A stretch of 64,000 bases of DNA from Candidula unifasciata (GCA_905116865.2 CAJHNH020000224.1:843157-907156); one strand, 5' to 3'; shown: positions 31,701 through 42,799, counted from the first letter of the stretch. Program-made: numbers and translations. Notes: a model not told the origin generated them from the sequence alone.

Positions 31701-34700
31701 CATACATCTTCCATCGGATATTATCCATATGCCTAGATGGTTACATTTCTGTACTTGTCCTTTGACTTTAATGATACATTTAGGCACTCTTCTTTTCTTG
31801 GAAATCACCATTACTTCAGTCTTGTCTACCCATTATTCAAACCGAGGCCCATTTTATCACTTTCTACCACTCCCATAGAACTACACCACCACTGCTCTTC
31901 ACCCAACACATGCAGTTAAAGCAAAATCATAACTAATAATTCTTTTAGGACATGCTTATTAGTGAATGTATCTCGCATCTCATCAGAGGCATTACTACAT
32001 GTGGCTTAGGCATTGCGAACACGCTTCGTAATGCCAGGTTCGATCCCGGTGATTTGGCAGCAGTCCGTCTTGCGTTGGTTTCAACAGTGGTACAGAGAGC
32101 TGACCATTTAGAAAGCAAAGGCAAACTACTGAATTTAAAAATTTGCCTAGAAAAACGACAACAGCCAAAAAAATGCAGAGGTTGGTTCTGCAACGTCCTG
32201 TAAAGGATACACAATTAACTTTGTTAATGAGGCGGGGGTCTATTCTTTAACCCCCAAAAAAGGCTCAAAACACACTTGGGAAGTCTAGATATTTGTCACT
32301 GTTTTCGAGATATTTGTGACTAAATGTTTTCTAGATATTTGTGACTAAATGTTTTAACTTCCTGGCAAAACTTTATCTCCCTGAGGACACTTTGCTTGTA
32401 TCTTCATTCAGTGTATCATCTATCCACAGCTGGCATTAGATATTGAGAGTGAGTCCAAGGATTCCAACAGATATTTGGATGGAATGGTAAATTTTTTGTT
32501 TTTATACTAACTGTATCATTATCTACATCAGTACAATCAATTTCATCACGTTTACATGAATGTTATCCCCAACTTCTTTCTCTCTATCGTCCTGACCATT
32601 TTCAGTTGTGATCCCGACCACCTTCATTTATCTTCGTATTATTTTTGAGACAATCTTCATCATCCTCACCATTTTCTCTCTATCACCTTTTTTCTTGTTT
32701 CAATGCCATTATCTTTATTCTGTCTTACCATCATTATCTTTCTCGGTCTCACCCTCATTGTCTTTCAGTGTATCACCCTTTTTCTCTTGTTTCAACTCCA
32801 TCATCTTTATTTGTCTTACTGTCATTATCTTTCTCTGTCTCACTCTCATCATCTTTCCTGTGTCACCGTCACCATCTATCTCTATATCACCCTCATCTCC
32901 TTCTCAGTCATCTTCATTATGTAATGTTATATTTTTGGTAAACATCTTCAAGCCTGTTGCAGGCAACCATAAGGTTTGCAGGCCAGGAACTTGGACTCAT
33001 GACAGCCAACCTTCAAGGTGATGGTTGGTTTGTGTGGCCCAGCTGTTGTTAATGCCGTTTGAAATTCCAGAATACAGTTTGATTCTGCTACATGTAATAT
33101 GGCAGTAAACTGCTTTGCATGGATTTCAGTAGTAACATTGAGCGCTGACCATTCAAAAAAGCAATGGCAAACTACAGAATGTAAAATTACCTAGTAAACC
33201 TACAAAAAGCCAATTAAGGCTGGGTTGATTTGCAGTAGCCTGTGAAAAACAAGTATCTAAGTTTTTTTCTTCTTTTAACAATGGGATGGCACTTCATGAC
33301 GATCATGACAGATGGGCAGAATGAACAAACAAACAAACAAACTTTTTTTTTAAAAGGTTACAAATTGGGCAGCAGAAGAATTTAGAGGTATGGCATCTGC
33401 CTTGTACTAAAGGATAATCATAATCTAAATAATGCAGACGAAAACAATACACATCACGATTTATTATTGCCTGGCATGTTTTGCTGTATCTCGTCAGATG
33501 CATTACTACAGAGTTAAATCAATATATATAATAATGTGACGGCAGAAGTGAAACAGAAGTCAAGAAAAGAATAGGGATGGCCAAAAACATTTTCAACAAT
33601 ATGCAAAAGTTACTGACATCAAGAGAAATAAGCAATACTTTAAAAATGAGAATTGTCAAATGTTATGTATTCTCAACCTTACTGTATGGCACAGAGACAT
33701 GGACAATGAACAAACAACTGGAAAATCGTATCAATTCTTTGGAGATGTGGATATACAGAAGCTTAGGTCGTATTTTATGGAAACAAAAGCTATCAAATAC
33801 AGAGGAACTGAGGAAATTGGGTATGAAAAGAGAGTTGCTAGGTGAAATAAAAAAGAGACAAGTGAAATATTTTGGTCACATTTAAAGACGTAACAGTATT
33901 GTAAAGATCATCCTAGAGGGAAAGGTTCAAGGTAGGCGAGCAAGAGGCAGACAGCATTACAAGTGGGAGGATAACATCAAGAGATGGACCAACAGCAGTA
34001 TGAGCGAGTGTACATCAAGGGCAAGAGACAGGGCTTGTTGGAGTTCCATTGCAGCCAGCCTTCATTGTGGAGATGGCACCTGATTGATTGATATAATAAA
34101 GCCCAAAATGAATCCTTCTCATTGCTGAAATGCATAAACCACATTGTCAAGTTGCTGTGTCTGCTGAAAATTCAAAATCAGTTGCATGATGGACATGGTA
34201 ACTTCAATTTGATCAAGTGAACTTTATCTGTACATAACAAAGGAGAGTAGAGTTTTATTGATACAGCATCAGTCACTTTTAGCAAATGTCTCTTCAGTGT
34301 GTAATAAACAATCCTTAAGGCACAGTCTTTATCAGCTTCATGTCCAGAGTCAACCAAATGAGGTTCTTTCTTCGTGGCTGATCTTGATGCAGAATTTACA
34401 ATCGGAACAAGTTTTGAATAATCATCAAAATCTTGTCTTCTTGTGTGTGTGTTCCAGGGCCCAGTTTGTAGAACAAAGAATAGACCCTCATAACAAGCAT
34501 GTCATAGACTGCGACTAATTAGAGATGTTTCTTTAAAAGTTGGAGTGACCGTGTCTGAGGGGGAAGGAACCAACAGTCTGCATATCAATAAGCCAGATCT
34601 GTAAAATGGGTGTGCATGCAAAACTCAAGCTCTGGATCAAGAACAAAGTCCAGGAGGGGACAGAGAACCAGAACTTTCTGCCAGTGAACGCTAAGAAGAA

Positions 34701-34949
34701 GAAGAAGAAGAACCCTGGTAAGTAATTATCCGTGGCTTGTAATCTAACATGGCCATTTGTCTATTCTGTTATGTTTGACAGGCTGGTGACTTCAGCAGCT
34801 CGGAGGGTTTGCTGACAGGCAGCATGAAACGACTCAACAACATGGTCGGCTCCGGCAAGAACAACCGTCGACTCATGTGCTATATTGTCATTGGACTTGT
34901 AGTCTTGTTTATTGTCACGTATTACATTGTTTCCAGAGTAACTGGTTGA
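28695..34949 (+). CDS. BET1L: BET1L/GS15-type Golgi Qc-SNARE, complete (4 exons, 114 aa)
   Basis: Tail-anchored SNARE for intra-Golgi and endosome-to-Golgi fusion; the vertebrate protein works with STX5, GOSR1 and YKT6. Exons 28695-28728, 30056-30141, 32430-32486 and 34782-34949 join with consistent phases (1, 0, 0) and GT-AG introns. The product begins MADWRSKQRNG. The SNARE helix runs roughly from residue 16 to 80, with LALDIESESKDSNRYLDGM and DFSSSEGLLTGSMKRLNNM. It ends with the anchor LMCYIVIGLVVLFIVTYYIV and a four- to five-residue lumenal tail. Length matches human BET1L (111 aa), and the NRYLDGM and LLTGS blocks identify BET1L rather than BET1. Residue 52 is serine where human BET1L has the zero-layer glutamine. 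The start codon context ACAACATGG is strong. Confidence 0.96.
28954..29628. mobile_element. 675 bp foldback MITE in BET1L intron 1
   Basis: Left end GGGCTCTGCTCCGATCTTCT pairs with right end AGAAGTTCGGAGGAGAGACC. The inverted ends extend about 65 bp through GGCGGCCAAACAAATACCCT. The flanks are a 5-bp direct repeat ATTAA (28949-28953, 29629-29633). A second, inner palindrome (CACCGCCGAG...GTCGGCGGTG with TGGGACTCATGAGCA / TGCTCGTGAGTCCCA) lies at 29282-29432. No coding capacity. A relative is at 61832-62179. Confidence 0.85.
29817..29963. repeat. Hairpin element, arms about 55-64 nt, BET1L intron 1
   Basis: GAATTCAACAGAC at 29817 pairs with GTCTGTTGAATTC ending 29963. TAAATATTTATTTTCT and CTACACTGGG are also mirrored. 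The loop is about 28 nt. It lies 92 bp upstream of exon 2. Confidence 0.85.
30056..30141 (+). CDS. BET1L: BET1L exon 2
   Basis: Acceptor ATTCCAG, donor GTGAGA. Encodes ANLSTEEMLDTENQRRV and TGLADKVSILRG, aligning with the LDRENKRMADSLASKV region of human BET1L. 86 nt. Confidence 0.95.
30207..31031. repeat. 38-bp minisatellite in BET1L intron 2
   Basis: About 21 copies of TCAGTGACAGAATGTCCTCA followed by CACATGTATCACTTTCAG. It starts about 65 bp after the exon 2 donor. Two copies carry a partial insert ATAGTGACAGAAT. Confidence 0.93.
31335..31860 (-). pseudogene. LINE C-terminal fragment
   Basis: Minus reading: KNILCNKSLSLEVRKRILTC, YIDPVLTHGSETWAI, RRIPWTAKKSNRDVLKEL and RRQSSLFWSLYEGN. Lies in BET1L intron 2. 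Similar words recur at 42.8-43.0 kb. Confidence 0.75.
31990..32217 (+). repeat. SINE-A copy
   Basis: Head GTGGCTTAGGCATTGCGAAC and AGGTTCGATCCCGG, body TTGCGTTGGTTTCAACAGTG, 3' end GTCCTGTAAAGGATACACAA. Ends about 210 bp before BET1L exon 3. Confidence 0.8.
32430..32486 (+). CDS. BET1L: BET1L exon 3
   Basis: Acceptor CCACAG, donor GTAAAT. Encodes LALDIESESKDSNRYLDGM, containing the central SNARE layer with S52. 57 nt. Confidence 0.95.
33020..33260 (+). repeat. SINE-A copy, old
   Basis: TTAATGCCG, GCATGGATTTCAGTAGTAAC, GCAATGGCAAACTACAGAAT and TGCAGTAGCCTGTGAAAAAC follow the family order with many differences. Confidence 0.5.
33320..33385. repeat. (AAAC)n-edged short repeat
   Basis: AACAAACAAACAAACAAACT, then TTTAAAAGGTTACAAATTGG; same unit as 13905-13985. 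Confidence 0.55.
33530..34095 (+). pseudogene. LINE (RTE-like) C-terminal fragment with TGATTGAT tail
   Basis: Reading includes VKCYVFSTLLYGTETWTMN, RQVKYFGHI, a stop, then GRRARGRQHYKWEDNI and RARDRACWSSIAASLHCGDG. The tail is TGATTGATTGATA. In BET1L intron 3. Confidence 0.85.
34545..34712 (+). repeat. SINE-C copy with clear (AAG)n tail
   Basis: GGAAGGAACCAACAGTCTGC, AGATCTGTAAAATGGGTGTG, GTGAACGCTAAGAAGAAGAA. This is the best-preserved 3' end of the family. 70 bp upstream of BET1L exon 4. Confidence 0.75.
34782..34949 (+). CDS. BET1L: BET1L exon 4 and stop
   Basis: Acceptor TTTGACAG. Encodes AGDFSSSEGLLTGS, KNNRRLM and the membrane anchor, ending VSRVTG then TGA at 34947-34949. 168 nt. 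Confidence 0.95.
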   Translation, partial: AGDFSSSEGLLTGSMKRLNNMVGSGKNNRRLMCYIVIGLVVLFIVTYYIVSRVTG

Positions 34950-36055
34950 CAACAACACCAGCAAGGGAATTCACACACTTATGTCAGTTACAGCTGTAAA
35001 ATTGATCTGGATATGTTTACTTACTGGCCTCGGGTTTATCTTTTCTACTCTATGTATGCATGTGTGTGTGTATGTGGGAGATATGTGTATGTGTGGGAGA
35101 TATGGGTGTATGCATATGTGTTTGATATATGTGAGTGTGTGAGAGAAAGAGAAAGGGGAGTGAGAGCTGGGTACTTTTGTTTTGAGCTTGTCAGAAGTTG
35201 AAGGATGTTAAAAACAAGTAAACATCTAATTTGTGACAATAATCACAAGGTATTTATAAAAGAATATAAGTCTCAGATATGTATATATAAACTATCGTTA
35301 CTGTATTTGTGTCACTGACGTCTACCAGTTATTGAATGTTTGAAGTTTATTGGCAGTTATACTTGTATCCAAGATTGAATCCTTACATAAACAGGACTAC
35401 AGGTTACACCACTGAGATGTATCTTCTTTGGAGGTTGAACATGGTATCTGGGACATGACCTGCTGGCTTGCCATCTAAACTGTTATCTCATGGTTGTCAA
35501 GCCTTCAGGCATTAGCCCGGATGTTTGTGGGGGGGGGGGGGGTTTAAAGAAAAGGAAGGTATTATCAATGACTATAAGTATTATTGACGTGCCTGATCCA
35601 TATACAGTAATCATTATTTAGAGTAAAATATCTCAATTTTGGTACTTTGTTTAGCTGCAGACAAAACCAGAACAGATTATACCCACCTATTAGGTTGAAT
35701 TTAATTATGCTGGCAGTGAGAGCGTACAACATGAAAATGGAATCATCAAGAGGCAAAGGATAACTCGTCGGTGACCAAGAAATGGTTTATCTTGTCAGAA
35801 AATTCATTTTATCCAGATATGAATTCAAGCAAGAAAAATTGTTCTTCACAACAGAAATTCATCACATCCGATATCACCTCAAGTGGTCTGTCCTGTATAT
35901 CCCTTACTTTAATACATAATTCACAGCAAGTGTGAAATGCCTGCTTCAGTAAAGATATGAATTATTACCACCAGGCCTGATGGCATGTGTGCTTGCCACT
36001 CCACTACTGCGGCTGCTGGGATGTTTAAGTATAGAGTTTCAATATAAGTTATCTG
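34950..36055. other. BET1L 3' UTR and downstream sequence
   Basis: Begins with the BET1L 3' UTR. TG-rich at 35055-35140 and a G-run at 35527-35542. I could not place a convincing AATAAA signal. No other gene supported. Confidence 0.35.
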
Positions 36056-36059
36056 TTCT

Positions 36060-36630
36060 TCTGTATGATCCAAAGAGATGACGAATCATTTGTTATCTCC
36101 ACAAAGGATGTCAGCAGCAGGGGATCTACAACACACTCTGTCTAGGCAGGAGGTTGAAACATTTTTTTATTCTAATGTCCAATCAGTACTGCTGTATGGA
36201 GCAGAAACATGGAGAACAACTAAGGCAGCTACTAATAAACTACAAACATTCATTAACTGGTGCCTGTGCAGAACAGAGGGAATTAAATGGTATGATATAA
36301 TCACTAATGTTGAGTTTTGGGAGAGAACTTAACATGTTCCAATGGATGATGAAGTGAAGTAAAGACTTTGGTGTTGGATATGACACATGTTGAGAAAACA
36401 GTAAAGCTAGAATGTCTTTGCACTGGAACCCACGAGGGCATAGAAATAAAGAAAGACACCCCCCCGAAAAAAACCCCATAGAGAATGGAGCTAGAAAGAA
36501 AAGTTAAAACGATGGGGAGGACATGAGAAGAGCTACTTGTGATAGTTAAGGATAGAATGACTTGGTGTGAGTTGATTGAGGCCTATGCTCCATTGGGGGG
36601 GGGGGGGGGGGGCTAGAAAGGCAGAAGAAG
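36060..36630 (+). pseudogene. LINE C-terminal fragment
   Basis: SNVQSVLLYGAETWRTTKAA, NKLQTFINWCLCRTEGIKW, then broken. Near the end VIVKDRMTWCELIEAYAPLG, running into a G-run at 36595-36612. Confidence 0.75.
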
Positions 36631-36779
36631 ATGAGGTTGAACAAGGTATCTGACATTTTTCTCATTGGCAGAGCAACCAGACTGCAGCTGTTTGAGTTGC
36701 CTGGGTATCAGACATTCAGGTGACAAGCCAGGGGAGATCAGCTTAGTTTTGGTTGTACACTCTGGCAAAAACTAGTCAT

Positions 36780-36781
<2 letters not shown>

Positions 36782-36857
<76 letters not shown>
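36782..36857. repeat. (CT)n microsatellite and adjacent duplicated 45-mer
   Basis: About 37 CT units. CTTCCCACTTATATCATTG and CATCCTTTTGC occur twice just after it (36863-36950). Confidence 0.95.
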
Positions 36858-36860
<3 letters not shown>

Positions 36861-37329
36861 ATCTTCTTCCCACTTATATCATTGTCATCCTTTTGCCTAT
36901 ATTTTCATGTTATCTTCCCACTTATATCATTGCCATCCTTTTGCTCACAGGCATTCAACATTTTCTTACAGTGTGGTTCTGTAATTTATATTATCACTGT
37001 TGGCATCACTGCACATTGCATTCTCATATGTACAGAGACAACAGCTTTCCTAAAGTGTCTCTACTGACTAGATCTCTGAGTAGTTAGTTACAATAATTCT
37101 TTACCTAATGCTTTTAAATTAATTGTCTAACTGCTATTTTTAGTAAATATATTCATATCCCGACCTTCTAAATGCTGTGCTGGTGCAAACACAACCAGTT
37201 GTTAAATTAGGTTTCTCAGGAACAGGCTATTGTAGAATTGCTGGTAAGCTGCATTTACAAGATTGAGCTACTGTCTGGTGTGCCAGATTCATAGCTTCTC
37301 TGGGCAAAAGAGTTAAGGACTTCTACATT

Positions 37330-37960
37330 TTATTGTTTTTGTTGCCACTTCTTCTTCTTCTTCACTTCCTCTTTTACCGCTGTGGGTGTCGAGGGAGATA
37401 TAAGGTTCTGTTTCTAGCTCTTCTGGCTGCCTCGACCATAGGCACATCGTGCTGTTGTAGAGTTTCTCTGATGTTATCCTTCCATCTTGTTCTTTGTCTA
37501 CCCCGTGCTCTACGTCCTTCTTCTCTTTCCATGTATGCTTTGTATGGTATGGTGTCACAAGGCATTCTCTCTAAGTGGGCAAACCATTTCACTTGCTGTC
37601 TTTGTATGTAATCCAGAATTGGTTCTGTGCCGACTTGTTCTCTTATGATCTCATTCCTGATCTTATCTCTTATGGTCACTCCTACAGCCCTTCTCAGACA
37701 TCTCATTTCCGTGGTTACTAATTTTCTTTTATGGTTTGTTGTGAGTGACCATGTCTGGCACTGGTAGCACAGAGTTGGAATAAATATGCTTTGAATAAGA
37801 TGTTTCTTTGTGCTGATTGGGATTGTCTTATGCTGTAAGAGGGGGGCTAGCTGTCCCAATACTTGGTTTGCTTTACTGCATCTAATGTCAATTTCTTTAT
37901 CCAATTTCCCATCTTCGGTAAATGTAGTTCCCAGATATTTAAACTTTGTTGCCACAGTTG
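37330..37960 (-). pseudogene. LINE C-terminal fragment with (GAA)n tail, 193-codon open frame
   Basis: Minus reading: FKYLGTTFTEDGKLDKEIDI, IPTLCYQCQTWSLT, EMRCLRRAVGVTIRDKIRN, QQVKWFAHLERMP and RARGRQRTRWKDNI. The frame is open from 37955 to 37374. Ends in AAGAAGAAGAAG. Little decay, so probably a recent insertion. Confidence 0.88.
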
Positions 37961-38435
37961 TTTTTTATTGCTACAGAATAAACATATTCTTATGTTTATC
38001 CATTGGGGGTCTCCATGATGAAGCGGCCAAACTTTGATCTGTGAAGGTTGTGGTTTGTTTCACCGGCACATCGTTCAGTTCATGAGTGTAGGTTATTATG
38101 GAGATCCCTGGGGAATTTCCGTGGAGCTACAGAGTTCTTGCTTTGTGGTGTGTTCATTGAACATGTGGCTAGCTATTCTGCGGAGAGAGACCAGGGACAA
38201 TGAAGCCGATCCCTTCAATTTTAACCTTATGTATAGTGCATGTGATATTGTTATTTACTTTTTTTTTTTCAATTTGTTTTTGTGTACCATCAACTTTATT
38301 TTAGTTTGTGCTTGTGGAGAATTCTGGCTGCACCAGTCACAGTGATTGCAATAAAATATTGTACAAGAGGATTGTAGGTATGAATTTTCAGGCTCTGAAC
38401 AGAATGCTGTAAACTTCACTGACTGCCACTTGTCG
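37961..38435. other. No recognised feature
   Basis: Contains TGATGAAGCGGCCAAAC and an AATAAA at 38350-38355 on plus, but no exon I can support. Confidence 0.3.
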
Positions 38436-38443
38436 ATCTGGAG

Positions 38444-38615
38444 CAGGGCTATTCAACAGTTTACTCAGGGGCCAACATTGTGAAAATGGAGATCGTTTCA
38501 GGCCACAGACACAATTTCCAGCACAGAAAGATTGTTAATACAATACAACTGGCAATGATTCATAGGCCTCCGTGGGCCTGATTTGGCCCACAAGTTGCCA
38601 GGTTGAATAGCCCTG
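38444..38615. mobile_element. hAT-type MITE, 172 bp, with 8-bp target duplication
   Basis: Ends CAGGGCTATTCAAC (38444) and GTTGAATAGCCCTG (to 38615) are inverted repeats. Flanks ATCTGGAG (38436-38443) and ATCTAGAG (38616-38623) differ at one base. No coding capacity. Confidence 0.9.
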
Positions 38616-38700
38616 ATCTAGAGCATCAAGCAGACTCTGAACATGTCTTACCAGACTGCACAGATTTCGCTAGATGGAGGGAGAAAATCTGTTATGTAGA
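38616..38700 (+). pseudogene. LINE RNase H tail remnant, split by the MITE
   Basis: Reads QADSEHVLPDCTDFARWRE, the same HVL.DC motif seen at 3570 and 55250. It continues left of the MITE only weakly. Confidence 0.45.
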
Positions 38701-39540
38701 GCAACCATTTAGAATCATTTCATAAATATTCACAAAAAACTTCCAAAAAACCATTCTGTTTCTATTTTAACAGCCCCCAGACACCCACCTAGGTGAAACA
38801 CATTTCTGTTACTCTCTAAAATCTTGCTTCTATGATCAAATCACTCATCTTTTGTTGGAAAATTACATTTGTAGTTGAGGTGTCCTTAATCAATGTCTGG
38901 GCAACTGCTGTTATCAACAGTTATAAGACAAAGAAAATGGTACACATCCCGAAAAGAAATGAACAGAGAATCACCAAACAGGCAGTGAAATGGGAAACAA
39001 GTGGACTGAGTATTATGTCACAACAGTACAATGATGACAATAATATTCCAAGAATTAGACAGCAAAACAAAATTTATGTGAGGATAATTTATTGATGTCA
39101 GTCATCCCTATTTGTTGCTGACATTAGGAAATCATGGCATTAATCTGCAATATAGGATCCATGATAATTTATATCACAGTCTACTATTGTATTACATCAT
39201 TCACACTTATCACACAATCTGCTATTGTATTACATCAGTGAGACTCATCACAGTCTAATATTGAATTGTATAATTCACATTTATCACACAATCTGCCTAT
39301 GTATTAGATCAGTAAGGTCAAATTAAGCTATTTTACAGAACACTGAACTTTGTTGTGTTAGAACAGATCAAATCAGTCATATTACAAAAAATTCAATTAT
39401 GTTACAGAAGGATCAAATCAGTGTTGTTTTACAAAAACTCAGCTTTAGACATTGAATATCTACATTGCAAAAAGCTAAGGTGTAGAAGGTCAGATTTACA
39501 TTACAGGAAACTTCTCAATTCTCTGACACTGCTCATCTCA
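38701..39540. other. No recognised feature
   Basis: AT-rich. TCACA.TCT.CTATTGTATTACATCA words repeat loosely at 39170-39310. No gene supported. Confidence 0.3.
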
Positions 39541-39542
39541 CA

Positions 39543-39985
39543 CTGATGTGGCACCATCTGTCAGAGATGTCACTGTGGCATGGCACCACCTAGCAGATGT
39601 CACTGTGGCATGACACCACCTGTCAAAGATGACACTGTTGCATGACCACATGTCAGAGATGTCACTAGGACATGTCAACACATGTCAGAGATGTGACTGG
39701 CATATCACACCTGTCAGAGATGTCACTATGACATGGCACCACCTGTCAGAGATGTCACTGGGCGTGGCACTGCATGTCAAAGATATCACTGTGGCATGAC
39801 ACCACACGTTAGAGATGTCACTGGGACATGGTACCACATGTCAGAGATGTCACTGTGGCATGGCACCAAATGTCACAGATATCACTGTGGCATGGTACAG
39901 TCTGTCAGAGATGTTACTGTCTGATGGCACCATCTATCAGAGACCTCACTGTGATGTGTCACCATTTATCAGAGATGTCATCAAT
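39543..39985. repeat. 32-bp minisatellite
   Basis: About 13 imperfect copies of TGTCAGAGATGTCACTGTGG followed by CATGGCACCACC. Confidence 0.9.
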
Positions 39986-40214
39986 GACATAAAATCGTAT
40001 TTGAGATATGTAAAGCCACTCACCAGGATCACCTTTAAATGAATTCACAAATTTCTAGATTTATTGAATACATAAAGACATTACAAACGCAAATAATACG
40101 TAACAGGGCATATTCATCATGAACACTGTATATGAATATTTGAATGCCATTTATATGTCAGTAAACATATTCACAACATAACAGTTATAGGCAAGTCTTT
40201 TCTTTTTCTCACAG

Positions 40215-40280
40215 TAGGTAGTATCGGCACCTTTTTTTGGGACACTTTATGGTGAATACCGGCACCTTTTTCTTGGGGGA
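40215..40280. repeat. Two-copy relative of the 10.6 kb 33-bp unit
   Basis: TATCGGCACCTTTTTTTGGG, ACACTTTATGGTGAATACCG, GCACCTTTTTCTTGG; compare GGCGCCTTTTCTAGACACTT and TGTGTTGAGTACCG at 10.7-11.1 kb. Confidence 0.6.
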
Positions 40281-40479
40281 AAACATTCATATTTTATTTG
40301 TGAACAACTCTAAACTCTTACTGCACACTAATAGTAGCTCTAAAACCACTCTTCATGGACATAATCTACTAACACATGGCTCCAATAGTTCAGTCTCTAA
40401 ATCTGGCTCATTTTTGTTTCAATTCCGGCAATTTGAGAGACTTCACCCACACAGGGCTCAGGTAATTCAGTCTCTGCAA

Positions 40480-40892
40480 CAGTGATCCCCAAACTTTTTC
40501 AGGGGGCGCCCCCGTGAGTGTATGACAAAGCTCCCACATAACAAAATATGATTGAAAAGAGGACAAACCGAAAAATCCCAAATTAATAAAAACTTGGAGA
40601 AAAACATAGTTCAAAGTGTCAAATACAGAAGAAACAAATCACCAACAACTGGTAATACCAATTTGATTGTTGACACTGTTTGTCTTGATGATATCTACTA
40701 TTTTTGATCTGATATCCTGCAAGGATAAACAGAGATCACTCTCCACGTGAAGCTGGCAAGGCTGTTTTGTTTTCATGACTGTTATAGCTGAAAATCGTGA
40801 TTATTACAAGCACAAATAACATTTGTTCAAATTCAACATTGCTTGACGCCTGCATTGAAACTTCCTCCTGACTGTTAGGTTGGAGACCACTG
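40480..40892. mobile_element. hAT-type non-autonomous element, 413 bp, perfect 8-bp target duplication
   Basis: Left end CAGTGATCCCCAAACTTTTT and right end AGGTTGGAGACCACTG form imperfect inverted repeats. The flanks are an exact CTCTGCAA duplication (40472-40479 and 40893-40900). No transposase frame. Confidence 0.9.
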
Positions 40893-41344
40893 CTCTGCAA
40901 GGTTAAAAAGATAGAAAAAAATATCTGGACAGTTATTTCAAATTCTAAAGTTAAAAAGTTTCACGACACCAGAAGGCTTTAGATAAACATGACTAACAAT
41001 GTACAGAGCAATCGGCGCATGATGGGTGATCTGATGTTGTCAACGACACACTGGCCACGTTTACATGCTGGGACACTACCAAGACCCACGTTAAGCTGGG
41101 TCGTCTTGGAGGTACAGATCAATTATACACATTTTGCCTTCGTGAGGATTTGAATTTACATCCCAGTATTATAATCAAAAAAGGTCTGGTGAAAAAATAG
41201 CCAAATGGGTCGGACCCGTATGGCGAAAGATACAACTTTATTATCGACCCGGAAGACAGACGGTGATATACGGGCTTTAATCGACTGCACGACCTCCTGT
41301 GTACACGTACCGTATTCTGTGGTTTTAGAGACAAATGATGGAAC

Positions 41345-41650
41345 ATCCTAGACAGATACAAAGATTGAAGAAAACGTCTCGAAAGAATCTGACTCACCAA
41401 GAGAACTGATTGCCCATATTAGAAAGAGACAATCTACATGCTTTGGTCTTGTGATGAGAAAGAGAAAACTGGAGTACATCGTGTTGGAAAAAAAAAGGGG
41501 GGGGGGGAGGGCAGAGGGAGACTGAGAGAAATATGCTGGACAGTCTGACATCATGCCATGGAAGATCATCTGTGTCAGAGTTGATTGAAAGTACACGACA
41601 CAGAAGGTTGTGGATAGACATGACTAACAATGCCACATGGTATGGACTTT
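41345..41650 (+). pseudogene. LINE C-terminal fragment
   Basis: Plus reading: LTSCHGRSSVSELIESTRHR and RLWIDMTNNATWYGL near 41540-41650, with a G-run at 41498-41508. A second weak copy of the last words is at 40955-41010. Confidence 0.6.
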
Positions 41651-41679
41651 AAGAGAAAGAATGATTTTACAATGTTTTT

Positions 41680-41735
41680 TTCCGCGTATAAGACCCCCCC
41701 CCCCCCCCCTCCTCCCCTTCCCGCGTATAAGACGG
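41680..41735. repeat. GCGTATAAGAC direct repeats around a C-run
   Basis: CCGCGTATAAGACCCCC and CCCGCGTATAAGACGGAACC. A GTGTATAAGAC relative is at 12570. Possibly a DNA-transposon terminal motif. Confidence 0.35.
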
Positions 41736-42037
41736 AACCCCGCCTCAACTTTTGAGCTTAAAAAATGGAAAATAAATATTTTTAACATCGTCGCATACAT
41801 GGCAAAACACACTATGTTTACCCAGTCAAAGAAGAATATCGAAAAAATTAGCCAAATAGGTCGAAGCCGGGGCGAAAGAGGAAAATTCGAAAACCAACCC
41901 ATAACATAATATATATAGCATATACTACTGTGGTATGCTCAAGTTCTAGATGGCGCTCGAGCAGCACTGAGCTGAAACGTATTTAACGATGTGTTGAAGG
42001 GGACTGGAACACTGGTGGGAGTATTCTTGTAGTTTTC

Positions 42038-42245
42038 TTCTTCTTCTTCGCGTTCACTTGACATAATCTGCAGCGAAAAGACCTGGTTGTTCGCCCACTT
42101 CTGGACTTTATCCTTATTCCAGGACCTGCCTGTTGCACGCACATCCGCTTTACAGAACAGCCTACTATATGCAGTCTGTTTGTTCACTGTTTCTCTGTCA
42201 CATGCACTCCGACTTCAATGGAAACGTCGATGTTATCTAGGTCAG
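42038..42245 (-). repeat. SINE-C copy with CTT/GAA tail
   Basis: TTCTTCTTCTTCGCGTTCAC, GTTCGCCCACTTCTGGACTT, CGCACATCCGCTTTACAG, ACATGCACTCCGACTTC in family order. Confidence 0.75.
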
Positions 42246-42799
42246 CCAGGCCCCCAATAGGAAGCTGTTTCTAGGCTGACCACGGAGAGATGTAGATATG
42301 CCTTGACGGGTTTGAGTTCGAGTCCTGGAGCACCATGTGTGATTCTGTACCTCTGTACCCCTCCGCCTCTAACGCCGATTGCTACTGTATCTAGGCGTTT
42401 TTTTTTTCGGATGGATGGTTTCAGGTTCCAGTCCATCTCGAAACGAATTTGTATAACTGATCTGGGCTACATGGTCGATCCGGTCGTCTAACAGGGCACC
42501 ATAGGAAGTAAAGGTGACTGGTGCGCCGTAGAACACACCCTCACAGTGTGTCACTGGTTTTTACAAATATGGGTCAAGTATTGTATGCACGCTGCACCAC
42601 TTGCGGGAAAATTGCCCTTTTTTTTAGCACTACTGCATGGATCAGAAACACGGAAAGCCACTGACAACATCATCATCAACATCGAGCGCCTTGCAGACTG
42701 GCTTGGGTGATCATGCCTCTCCACAATTTGCAATTGCGTGTATCAGTTCGTGTGCTGAAACCCCTGAATGCCATAACAGAAAGTTGTAAAGAATCTTGT

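Noticed and set aside
38350..38355. AATAAA polyadenylation signal for BET1L or another gene
   Set aside because: 3.4 kb past the BET1L stop with several LINE fragments between; no supporting exon.
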